Assembly (NCBI RefSeq): GCF_900128495.1
Contig: NZ_LT635801.1
Coordinates: 2,692,691 to 2,756,690 of the forward strand
Length of the DNA: 64,000 bases
Reading direction: 5' to 3'
Source: Bacteroides ilei
Lineage (GTDB): Bacteria > Bacteroidota > Bacteroidia > Bacteroidales > Bacteroidaceae
The notes beneath the pieces are model-generated. The model had not been told where the DNA came from. It was given only the letters and a program-made list of their open reading frames with translations, and did no database searches. Both the position numbers and the translations under genes were made by a program. Below are positions 29,146 to 37,157 of the stretch, one piece after another (position 1 is the first letter of the stretch; each line of letters begins with the position of its first letter).

Positions 29146-29233
29146 CACCTTTTATCCTATTTGCGAGGCATCCATGCGGAATATTTAGACTGTAAAGATG
29201 TTTAAAGGGAGGAAAAATACCCTGGACGAACTA

Positions 29234-30184
29234 TCAAGGCTGGTCCGACTCGTCTTTTATCACGATGTCATCCAGAACAGTACCCGTATTCCAATCGGCT
29301 ACTTCCCCTACTTTAATGACCAGTCCTTCCTTCTGGACCGTAACCGTATATTGGTAGAGTTTTCCCGATTCAAAATGCTCGGTTACTTCTGTCGAAGCCG
29401 TATAAGACTTTTCACCACGCACATAAGACAAGGTCAGACTTACCGCTTCTTCGGCTGTTGACGGATTCAACAGGACAGCCAAAGTATATCCCGATTCCGG
29501 AACAACAGCAGAACCGCAATCTACAGTCAGCTCATTCACAGAAGGTTCTCCCTCATCTTTCTGTATCCGGTTCCTGACCATATCATAAGTACATTTACTT
29601 ACAATGTCGGTACCATTCAGATTCAGTCGGGTCAAAGACAAATCATCGTCATTTCCATTTTTGAAAATCAGTCTGACCAGACTATACTTATGCTGGAAAG
29701 CAGACTCACCGGTAAAGCTTACGGTACCGCCCTGGGATGTGGTATAGCTGCACGAAGTACGTGCCACCAGAAAGTCGTATTTACCCAAATCATCCAATTT
29801 TCCGGTCTGCCGACTGATATCCGGCATAGGAATTGAATTACGTACCGCAACCGTTCCTTCCTCATAAGGATAAAAGGCATCAAAAACAAACTCACTGACT
29901 AGGTCAGGCCAGAACAACTGGGAAGAAGAACTCCAGTTACCACCTTCACGAGTCCATAAAGTAGGCGAATCCACATCAGGCATAAAGAATCCGATCCGGT
30001 CTCCATCGACGAAACTTGTCGTCTCTCCCGATATTACAGTTCGTGACAACTGAGGATTCGATACAGATGCCTGTATACCCAACGTCTTTCCTTCCGACGG
30101 CTGGTCGGCCGATTCACTCTGTTGGCAGGAAGCCAACATTCCTAAAGCCATAACCATGCATGGCACAAATCTGAAAATGTTCAT
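29234..30184 (-). CDS. Fimbrillin-family lipoprotein
   Basis: A 316-aa secreted lipoprotein. The signal ends LGMLASC|QQ, so it is lipid-anchored. The body has the Bacteroidota fimbrillin pattern: LSRTVISGETTSFVDGDRIG, then SSQLFWPDLVSEFVFDAFYP, and late beta strands such as GYTLAVLLNPSTAEE. This PF13149-type fold covers surface pilus subunits (FimA/Mfa) and other adhesins. No anchor or usher gene lies beside it, so it may be a lone adhesin or minor subunit. Confidence 0.85.
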   Translation of the reverse strand: MNIFRFVPCMVMALGMLASCQQSESADQPSEGKTLGIQASVSNPQLSRTVISGETTSFVDGDRIGFFMPDVDSPTLWTREGGNWSSSSQLFWPDLVSEFVFDAFYPYEEGTVAVRNSIPMPDISRQTGKLDDLGKYDFLVARTSCSYTTSQGGTVSFTGESAFQHKYSLVRLIFKNGNDDDLSLTRLNLNGTDIVSKCTYDMVRNRIQKDEGEPSVNELTVDCGSAVVPESGYTLAVLLNPSTAEEAVSLTLSYVRGEKSYTASTEVTEHFESGKLYQYTVTVQKEGLVIKVGEVADWNTGTVLDDIVIKDESDQP

Positions 30185-30337
30185 AGATATTAAATTTTTA
30201 TTTCTCGTTACACTTTATGAAACGTAAAAAGTCGAAATTTTATAGCCGGTTAATCAATTTTTCTTTTGAAAAAAAGCGGAACACTTCTTTTTTCCATATT
30301 TTTGCCGCAAGCGTAAAACAAAAAATATTTTAGTAAC

Positions 30338-31762
30338 ATGAAAAAACTTTCATCACTTCTTATCCTTTTTCTGTTGTCGGTAACATTTGCTTATGCACAA
30401 CAAGCCAAATATGTATTCTATTTTATCGGCGACGGCATGGGGGTAAATCAGGTACAAGGAACGGAACTTTATCTGGGAGAACTGGCAGGTAAGATCGGTA
30501 TTTCCCCTATCGGCTTTACCCAGTTTCCATATGCAACTGTCGCAACGACTTTCTCCGCAACTAACGGAGTCACCGACTCTGCAGCGTCAGGAACAGCTCT
30601 GGCTACAGGTAACAAGACAAAAAACGGAGCAATCGGTATGGAAAAGGATCTGACGACTTCAGTAAACAGTGTAGCGACCTGGGCCAAGGCAAGCGGCAAA
30701 CGGGTAGGTATAGCAACCAGTGTCAGCATTGACCATGCAACCCCCGCAGCTTTCTATGCACACAATGCAAGCCGCAAGAACTATTACCAGATAGGACTGG
30801 ACCTGTTCAAAAGTGGCTTTGATTTCTATGCCGGTTCCGATTTTCTGGATCCGGCCGGCAAGGACAATAAATCCGGAGTATCCGAGAATCTATATGACAT
30901 GATCGAAAAAAACGGTTATGTACTGGCCAGAGGATATAAAGATTATCTGAAGAAATGCAAGAAGGCCGACAAGATGATTCTGTTCCAGACCCAGGAAGCA
31001 TCCGACATAGACCGCTATTCCATTCCTTATGCCTTAGACCGCAAGAAAGGTGCACTGACCTTGGCCGACATTACACGTTCTGCCGTCAATTTCTTGTCGA
31101 AAGACAGCTCAAAAGGTTTCTTCCTGATGGTTGAAGGTGGGAAAATTGACTGGGCCTGCCACAGCAATGACGCCGCAACAGCCTTTAATGAAGTAATTGA
31201 CCTGGACGAAGCAGTGAAAGTGGCATACGAATTCTATGCCCAACATCCGGATGAAACACTGATTGTAATTACAGCCGACCATGAGACCGGAGGTTTCGTT
31301 TTAGGAACCGGTTCCGATAAATTAAACCTACAGGTATTGAAGAACCAGAAGGTAAGTGAAAGCGGTTTCACACAGATTCTGAACAGTCTCCGCAAAAAAT
31401 ATAACAACAAGGTTTCGTGGGAAAATGTACAGAAAGCTTTGAAGGAAAACTTCGGATTCTGGGAAAACGTCAAACTGACAAAGGAACAGGAAGAACAGCT
31501 GTATGCCACTTACCAGAAGACATTCCAGGGAGATGCTGTAACCATGGAGAAAAGCGAATACTCACAGGACGAACCGTTGGCAGCCGAAGCAAAACGTATC
31601 ATTGACGAAATAGCATTGGTAGGATGGACCAGTGGAGGACATTCTGCCGGATATGTACCTGTATTTGCCATAGGTGCAGGAGCAGAACAATTCCAGGGAC
31701 GCCTCGACAACACTGATATCCCTGTCAAGATAGCTCAAGCAGCCGGCTACACAAAAGAATAA
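30338..31762 (+). CDS. phoA: Alkaline phosphatase
   Basis: A 474-aa periplasmic phosphomonoesterase. A signal peptide ends TFAYAQ|QA. Metal and catalytic residues: FIGDGMG (metal-binding Asp), the serine nucleophile in VTDSAASGTALATG (about residue 82), VEGGKIDWACH, ITADHETGG and GGHSAGYVP near the end. Normal length. It supplies phosphate from organic esters. A TATTTTTG element at 30297-30304 is a plausible -7 box; no Pho box is evident. It converges on the HhH gene with only 8 bp between. Confidence 0.94.
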   Translation: MKKLSSLLILFLLSVTFAYAQQAKYVFYFIGDGMGVNQVQGTELYLGELAGKIGISPIGFTQFPYATVATTFSATNGVTDSAASGTALATGNKTKNGAIGMEKDLTTSVNSVATWAKASGKRVGIATSVSIDHATPAAFYAHNASRKNYYQIGLDLFKSGFDFYAGSDFLDPAGKDNKSGVSENLYDMIEKNGYVLARGYKDYLKKCKKADKMILFQTQEASDIDRYSIPYALDRKKGALTLADITRSAVNFLSKDSSKGFFLMVEGGKIDWACHSNDAATAFNEVIDLDEAVKVAYEFYAQHPDETLIVITADHETGGFVLGTGSDKLNLQVLKNQKVSESGFTQILNSLRKKYNNKVSWENVQKALKENFGFWENVKLTKEQEEQLYATYQKTFQGDAVTMEKSEYSQDEPLAAEAKRIIDEIALVGWTSGGHSAGYVPVFAIGAGAEQFQGRLDNTDIPVKIAQAAGYTKE

Positions 31763-31770
31763 CTGCCCTA

Positions 31771-32682
31771 TCAGTCAAACGACAGATAAGGTAATAACCT
31801 TTCAAGGTCTTTCTCAGCAAACTCTTCCATCATGGACAACTGGGAAAGACCTTTTATATTTCCTCTTTTCCTGCGGTATTCCAATATTGCCCTGGCCTTA
31901 TAAAAATCCATATATGGATGTGAGCGCAACTCATCAAGCCCTGCCCTATTGACTCTGAGCTTTTCTAGCTGAGGATTTTTCACCACAAACCAGTGGTTCA
32001 GTTCCGCATCCAGATAAGGTATTTCCTGTAATTGCGTGACAGCATAAAATCCTCCCAAGCGTTTCCGGTAATTCACTATCATCCCGGCCAGTCCACGTCC
32101 GATACCAGGAATACGTTTCAAAGATGCCGTATCGGCCAGATTCAGATCAATAACAGTACCCTCCGCATATTTGTCACTTCTTACCGGGACAAAATCTGCC
32201 GTATCCCTCTCTTCCTTCAAGGAAGTAGAAACAGACGATTGCACGTCAATGACAATATATGGTTTCAACTTCGAAAAAGAAGCTTCAGACAAGCCGTAAA
32301 TACGGGCAAACGATTCCGGTGTACGGAATATGCCTCCTTTTTCCCGGTAACGGAGGATATTACGCACGACAAAAGATGGAAGTCCTAAAGAACGGAAAGT
32401 GGAAGAATCGGCCTTATTCGGATCAAAAGGACGGAGAACGGCTGCCTGAGGGAGTGGACGGATATCATGAAAAACCGATTTTTCTCTATACAACGAATCC
32501 TTCATGCTCAGATGCGACAGAAATGACTTTATTTCTTCATCCTCAGTCAGAACCGGCAGAACATGTGCCGGCATAAGATACTTCCTTCCTACAAGAACTA
32601 TCGACAGCACCAAAGCCACGGCAAGCAGCACAATGATCGCCCTTCGTTCCGATTTTGAATAATAGAAGAAGTCCTTCCACAT
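31771..32682 (-). CDS. Helix-hairpin-helix protein, ComEA-like, membrane-anchored
   Basis: A 303-aa protein with one N-terminal membrane segment (residues 15-31) and repeated helix-hairpin-helix units: FVVRNILRYREKGG, LKRIPGIGRGLAGMIVNYRK, LRSHPYMDFYKARAILEYRR. These bind DNA in ComEA-type competence proteins, so an envelope-linked DNA-binding role is possible, but such proteins are very common in Bacteroidota and untested. It follows the sodium symporter gene by 8 bp and may be co-transcribed. Confidence 0.85.
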   Translation of the reverse strand: MWKDFFYYSKSERRAIIVLLAVALVLSIVLVGRKYLMPAHVLPVLTEDEEIKSFLSHLSMKDSLYREKSVFHDIRPLPQAAVLRPFDPNKADSSTFRSLGLPSFVVRNILRYREKGGIFRTPESFARIYGLSEASFSKLKPYIVIDVQSSVSTSLKEERDTADFVPVRSDKYAEGTVIDLNLADTASLKRIPGIGRGLAGMIVNYRKRLGGFYAVTQLQEIPYLDAELNHWFVVKNPQLEKLRVNRAGLDELRSHPYMDFYKARAILEYRRKRGNIKGLSQLSMMEEFAEKDLERLLPYLSFD

Positions 32683-32690
32683 ACATATTT

Positions 32691-34055
32691 CTAGAACAGA
32701 CCCAATTCATTCAAGAAAATCGCAGCAATACCAATGGGCGCAATATATTTCAGGATGAATATATAAACCGGATAATAACCGGCCTTCAGACTCCCGTAAT
32801 TAGTGACCTCATCACGTACAATCTGACGGTTCAATACCCATCCCACAAACAATGCGGTCATCATTCCTCCTATCGGCAACATTATTTTTGCAGTAAGGAA
32901 ATCAAGCGCATCAAAGAAATTCATGCCTGCTATCTTATAGTCACTCCATACCCCCAAGGCTAAAGAAGCCACTATACCGATAATCAGACTGCCGGCAGTA
33001 ACCATACGGGCAGCTTTACCGCGGGAGAAATTAAATTTTTCGTGCAGAAATGCCGTAGAGACTTCATGCAGGGAAATGGTGGAAGTCAATGCAGCCAGAG
33101 CCAACAGGACATAGAACAGAATGGAACAGACATACGCCAAAACCGGAACTCCGCTGAATGCCTGCTGGAATACATTAGGCAACGTGATGAAAATCAATGA
33201 CGGACCGGCATCGGGCTGTATACCCACAGAAAATGCAGCAGGAAAAATAATCAGGCCGGCCAATACCGCTACAAAGGTATCAATAACTCCCACACTCATA
33301 GCTGTATGTCCCAGCCGGGTATCCTTCCCGAAATAAGATGCATAGGTAGAAAGGCATCCCATACCCAGACTTAACGAAAAGAAAGCCTGCCCCATAGCAC
33401 CCAGGAATACAGACGGAGTTACCTTACCGAAATCGGGTTTCAACAGGAATTCTATACCTTTTTCCGCTCCGGGAAGCATGATCGAACAGACAGCCAAAAG
33501 GAGTATCAAAATGAACAAGACAGGCATCAACACTTTGGATGAACGCTCAATACCCTTCTGGACTCCCTTTACAATAATAAAATGTGTAAGCAGAATAAAT
33601 ACAAATAACCATACTAACGGGCGGAAAGGATTTAACGAAAAATCCTGGAACATGGTTATAAACTCAGAAGAACTCCGTCCGGCAAACCGGTTAGTTACAG
33701 CCTGGAATATATACTCCAAAGTCCATCCGGCCACGACTGAATAATATCCGAGAATCAGGAAACCGGTCAGTACACCTAAATATCCGATGTATTTCCAGCA
33801 TCCCTTAGGAGCCAAAGCCTTAAAAGCCTCTCCAGTACTGGCTCCTGCATGACGGCCTACAGTAAACTCTGCTATCATTATAGGAAGTCCGAACAGAAAG
33901 ACACATCCCAAATAAATCAAAATAAACGCAGCACCTCCATGATTACCAGTCTCATAAGGGAAACGCCATATATTACCCAATCCGACAGCCGAACCTGCCG
34001 CTGCCAGAATCGCACCTAACTTACTTCCAAAATTAACCCGCTCTTTCTGATACAT
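32691..34055 (-). CDS. Sodium-dependent symporter, NSS family
   Basis: A 454-aa inner-membrane transporter of the LeuT/NSS fold. The first helix has the unwound sodium/substrate site ILAAAGSAVGLGNIWRFPY. About 11-12 helices follow, one short of some relatives. Substrate is probably an amino acid, as for LeuT and MhsT, but specificity is not readable. Confidence 0.92.
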   Translation of the reverse strand: MYQKERVNFGSKLGAILAAAGSAVGLGNIWRFPYETGNHGGAAFILIYLGCVFLFGLPIMIAEFTVGRHAGASTGEAFKALAPKGCWKYIGYLGVLTGFLILGYYSVVAGWTLEYIFQAVTNRFAGRSSSEFITMFQDFSLNPFRPLVWLFVFILLTHFIIVKGVQKGIERSSKVLMPVLFILILLLAVCSIMLPGAEKGIEFLLKPDFGKVTPSVFLGAMGQAFFSLSLGMGCLSTYASYFGKDTRLGHTAMSVGVIDTFVAVLAGLIIFPAAFSVGIQPDAGPSLIFITLPNVFQQAFSGVPVLAYVCSILFYVLLALAALTSTISLHEVSTAFLHEKFNFSRGKAARMVTAGSLIIGIVASLALGVWSDYKIAGMNFFDALDFLTAKIMLPIGGMMTALFVGWVLNRQIVRDEVTNYGSLKAGYYPVYIFILKYIAPIGIAAIFLNELGLF

Positions 34056-34095
34056 AATAAACCGATAAAATTATAATTTAATATATATAACGGCA

Positions 34096-34103
34096 CAAAT
34101 ATA
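34096..34103 (-). promoter_or_regulatory. TAnnTTTG promoter of the NSS symporter gene
   Basis: Minus-strand TATATTTG, 41 bp before the start codon, in the short gap to the divergent VanZ gene. Confidence 0.45.
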
Positions 34104-34145
34104 CAAAAATATCGTATTTTTACGGGAAAATTTTTATTCTTATCT

Positions 34146-34541
34146 ATGAAACAGCTTTTAAGAAATTTTCCTGTCACTCTGTTCATCATAATCGTAATTT
34201 GCTATCTTTCATTCTTTACCCCTCCCAAAACAGATATGGAAGAGATTCCCTACATCGACAAAATTGTCCACCTTTGCATGTATGGAGGGCTTACAGGTGT
34301 AATCTGGTTTGAATATATCTGGCATTACCGGGAAACCAAATGGAAAAGTCTGTACATTGGCGGAATTCTGTTTCCGGTCTGCATGAGCGGAATCATAGAG
34401 ATACTGCAGGGGACCTGCACAACCGACCGCAGCGGAGACTGGCGTGATTTCATAGCCAACTGTGTAGGTATTGGCCTGGCTTGTATTCTAAGCCGATATC
34501 TGGTCATGCCCCTGATCAGAAAAAAACAATCCGATAAATAA
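34146..34541 (+). CDS. VanZ-family membrane protein
   Basis: A 131-aa inner-membrane protein with four hydrophobic segments. The VanZ hallmark is present: DKIVHLCMYGGLTG near residue 40 and EILQGTCTTDRSGDWRDFIAN near residue 85, with conserved acidic and aromatic residues. The family is named for teicoplanin resistance, but most members have no proven resistance role. Single gene between divergent and convergent neighbours. Confidence 0.88.
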   Translation: MKQLLRNFPVTLFIIIVICYLSFFTPPKTDMEEIPYIDKIVHLCMYGGLTGVIWFEYIWHYRETKWKSLYIGGILFPVCMSGIIEILQGTCTTDRSGDWRDFIANCVGIGLACILSRYLVMPLIRKKQSDK

Positions 34542-34585
34542 AAAAACTCCGGATCCATTTTCCAATGAACCCGAAGTTCTATATA

Positions 34586-35125
34586 TCAACGGAAATCCTT
34601 TAAATCTTCCTGAAGCTTCTGTCTGGTAAAATAGATACGGCTTTTTACCGTACCTAACGGTACTCCCAACTTATCGGCTATTTCACGATATTTGAATCCC
34701 GACACATACATAGAAAAAGGAATCCGGTAATCTTTAGGCAAATCATTTACGATGCGGTGCATTTCCTTTAAATCATATGAGCCCTCTACCGGATCGATCT
34801 CTATGTCTATACCCTGATTCAGATAATAAAGGCTATCCGTCTGGTCAACATATGTCTGGTCACGTACCGCTTTCCGGTAATTATTGATAAAAATATTACG
34901 CATAATGGTATAAATCCACCCCTTGAAATTCGTTTCCGCAGTATATTTGTCTTCATTATGCAACGCTTTCAATGATGTTTCCTGCAAAAGGTCATTTGCC
35001 TCCTCGTGGTCTGATGTCAGTTTATAGGCAAAATGTAAAAGTTCACCCTGTACGTTCACTAGATTTTGAGTAAAAGTGGCTGCTCCCATATTCATTTTTG
35101 AAAAGTTAATATTCTTCTGATCCAA
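34586..35125 (-). CDS. ECF-type RNA polymerase sigma factor
   Basis: A 179-aa ECF sigma factor. Region 2: SDHEEANDLLQETSLKALHN and NFKGWIYTIMRNIFINNYRK. Region 4: LPKDYRIPFSMYVSGFKYRE and IADKLGVPLGTVKSRI. Unlike the sigma factor at 8467 it has no adjacent anti-sigma gene, so it may be controlled at the transcript or protein level by an unlinked partner. Confidence 0.92.
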   Translation of the reverse strand: MDQKNINFSKMNMGAATFTQNLVNVQGELLHFAYKLTSDHEEANDLLQETSLKALHNEDKYTAETNFKGWIYTIMRNIFINNYRKAVRDQTYVDQTDSLYYLNQGIDIEIDPVEGSYDLKEMHRIVNDLPKDYRIPFSMYVSGFKYREIADKLGVPLGTVKSRIYFTRQKLQEDLKDFR

Positions 35126-35184
35126 TCACAGTGCAATATTACTCTGAAATATGATGACAGACAGCCTGATATCTGTTACACAAA

Positions 35185-35218
35185 GGGGTAAAAGCTGTCA
35201 GATGACAGCTTTTACCCC
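35185..35218. terminator. Perfect 16-bp hairpin, terminator-like
   Basis: GGGGTAAAAGCTGTCA and its exact complement, separated by only two bases. It lies 46 bp after the CYTH gene and 60 bp before the ECF sigma start. Neither side has a strong T run, so it could also be an operator or RNA-stability element. Confidence 0.55.
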
Positions 35219-35264
35219 CTAATATGATAGTTTACAGGTAATCAAATTTTCCACATGACACGAA

Positions 35265-35741
35265 TTACCGGTTCCAGTGGGTATAAGGATTTTTCATCAA
35301 GAATGAATTATAGTACTTTACCTGCCCCGTAACCTCTTCACCCAGAAAATCGGGACGTTCAAAATCTTCATTCTCCGAACCAAGTTCAACTTCGGCTACG
35401 ACCAGCCCCTGATTCTCTCCGTAAAATTCATCCACTTCGAAAACATGCTGGCCGACCCTTACCAGGAAACGGGTCTTGTCAATCATGCCCGGCTCACACA
35501 ACGACATCAGTTCCTCGGCTTCCTGCAAGGGAATTTCCCGTTCCCATTCATACCGGCTGATACCCGAACTGTCCGATGCACCCTTTATCGTCAGATAGCC
35601 TTTCCCGTCTCTGATACGTATGCGCACCGTCCGTCCCCTTGCACTGCAGATATAACCTTGCTTGATATGGCTGCTGCTGAAAGCCTTTTCCCGATAAGAA
35701 TTATCCTTGACTAGAAATTTACGTTCTATTTCCTGTGCCAT
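35265..35741 (-). CDS. CYTH-domain triphosphatase-like protein
   Basis: A 158-aa CYTH protein. The signature EIERKFLVKD is at the N-terminus, and the tunnel-lining basic and acidic residues follow in RGRTVRIRIRDGKGYLTIKG, YEWEREIP, KTRFLVRV, FEVDEFYG and VAEVELGSE. The family hydrolyses inorganic triphosphate or thiamine triphosphate. I set the start at 35741 because MAQEIERKF is the canonical opening; the longer frame would overlap the small gene upstream. Gap to that gene is 7 bp, so the two form an operon. Confidence 0.9.
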   Translation of the reverse strand: MAQEIERKFLVKDNSYREKAFSSSHIKQGYICSARGRTVRIRIRDGKGYLTIKGASDSSGISRYEWEREIPLQEAEELMSLCEPGMIDKTRFLVRVGQHVFEVDEFYGENQGLVVAEVELGSENEDFERPDFLGEEVTGQVKYYNSFLMKNPYTHWNR

Positions 35742-35748
35742 TCCGCTA

Positions 35749-35886
35749 TTATGCAAGTGTAAATCCCACAATAATCAAGATAGCCAGAACAATCAGGCCA
35801 ATACACATGTTTCTGATCAGACGTTTGGCTTTCTCTTCTTCACGCTTACTATATCCGTGCTTACGGTTATTATTATTCTTTCCCAT
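35749..35886 (-). CDS. Small single-pass membrane protein (45 aa)
   Basis: An open frame of 45 codons from 35886 to the stop at 35749, starting MGKNNNNRKHGYSK. A basic, charged N-terminal half (KREEEKAKRLIRN) is followed by one membrane helix (MCIGLIVLAILIIVGFTLA) ending at the C-terminus. Composition and position 7 bp before the CYTH gene support a real coupled gene. Function unknown. Confidence 0.75.
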   Translation of the reverse strand: MGKNNNNRKHGYSKREEEKAKRLIRNMCIGLIVLAILIIVGFTLA

Positions 35887-35963
35887 AGTCTTAACATTTT
35901 AGGTAAAACATATACCCAAAAATACAATAATATTTAAAGAAAAGCCAAAAACTCTGATTCTTT

Positions 35964-37079
35964 TTATACTTCACGGTCAGAGAACTCCATCAGATAAGCC
36001 TTGATGAAACCGTCTATCTTACCGTCCATCACTCCATTTACATCCGATGTCTGGAAATTAGTACGATGATCCTTTACACGCCGGTCATCGAATACATAAC
36101 TGCGGATCTGAGATCCCCATTCTATCTTTTTCTTTCCAGCCTCAACCTTGGCCTGCTCTTCCATACGGTGTTTCAGCTCCTTATCATACAGGATAGAGCG
36201 CAACTGACGCATGGCATTTTCCTTGTTTTTAGGCTGGTCACGGGTCTCCGTATTCTCAATCAGGATTTCCTCTTCTTCCCCGGTATACGGATCTTTATAC
36301 TGATAACGCAGACGGACACCGGATTCAACCTTGTTCACATTCTGTCCGCCGGCACCGCCGCTCCGGAAAGTATCCCATGACAACCGGGCAGGTTCTACGA
36401 CAACCTCAATCGAATCATCGACCAACGGAGTCACAAAAACCGATGCAAAAGAAGTCATACGTTTTCCCTGGGCATTATACGGAGACACGCGCACCAGACG
36501 ATGCACACCGTTCTCACCTTTCAGGTATCCATAGGCATATGCACCTTCAATATTCATTGTCACAGTCTTGATACCAGCCTCATCACCTTCCTGCAGATTG
36601 GCAATAGAAAGTTTATAACCGTTACTTTCGGCCCAACGCATATACATACGCATCAGCATAGACGCCCAGTCCTGACTTTCCGTACCACCGGCTCCGGAAT
36701 TGATCTTCAGGACACAATCCATCTGGTCGGCTTCCGAACGAAGCATATTTTTCAGTTCCAGCTCTTCTACAGCCTTCACCGCTTTCGAGTAAGCTTCATC
36801 CACCTCCGCTTCGGTTACCAGCTCATCCTTATGGAAATCGAAAGCCAGTTCCAGTTCGTCGGCCAAAGTCTTCACTTTCTGATATCCGTCAATCCATCCC
36901 TGCAATCCCTTCACCTTCTTCATCTGGGCTTCAGCCTTCTTTGCGTCATCCCAAAAACCGGGAGCCTGGGTACGGAGCTGTTCTTCCTCTACCTGTACTT
37001 TCTTGTTCTCGATATCCAGATAATGATAAAGAGCCTGGGTACGTTCCTTTACGTCTTTTAATTGTTCTATTGTAATCAT
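35964..37079 (-). CDS. prfB: Peptide chain release factor 2
   Basis: A 371-aa class I release factor for UAA/UGA. The catalytic loop is GGAGGQNVNKVES (about residue 246). The tripeptide anticodon region reads SPYNAQGKR where E. coli RF2 has SPF. Unlike E. coli, the N-terminal frame is continuous: YHYLDIEN has no in-frame UGA at the usual frameshift point, so autoregulated frameshifting is absent. Length is normal. Confidence 0.95.
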   Translation of the reverse strand: MITIEQLKDVKERTQALYHYLDIENKKVQVEEEQLRTQAPGFWDDAKKAEAQMKKVKGLQGWIDGYQKVKTLADELELAFDFHKDELVTEAEVDEAYSKAVKAVEELELKNMLRSEADQMDCVLKINSGAGGTESQDWASMLMRMYMRWAESNGYKLSIANLQEGDEAGIKTVTMNIEGAYAYGYLKGENGVHRLVRVSPYNAQGKRMTSFASVFVTPLVDDSIEVVVEPARLSWDTFRSGGAGGQNVNKVESGVRLRYQYKDPYTGEEEEILIENTETRDQPKNKENAMRQLRSILYDKELKHRMEEQAKVEAGKKKIEWGSQIRSYVFDDRRVKDHRTNFQTSDVNGVMDGKIDGFIKAYLMEFSDREV

Positions 37080-37109
37080 CTTGAATACTTAAATATCTAT
37101 TTCAAAATG

Positions 37110-37117
37110 CAAAATTA
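37110..37117 (-). promoter_or_regulatory. TAnnTTTG promoter of prfB
   Basis: Minus-strand TAATTTTG, 31 bp before the prfB start. Confidence 0.5.
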
Positions 37118-37157
37118 CACATTTTTAGCCAAGTACTGAAAAACGGAGCCCGAAGAA

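Noticed and set aside
29104..29233. Purine riboswitch before xpt
   Set aside because: The leader between the TAATTTTG element and the start is only about 30 bases and lacks the three-way junction core.
36980..37079. Programmed frameshift in prfB
   Set aside because: No in-frame stop in the usual place; the gene is continuous from its ATG.
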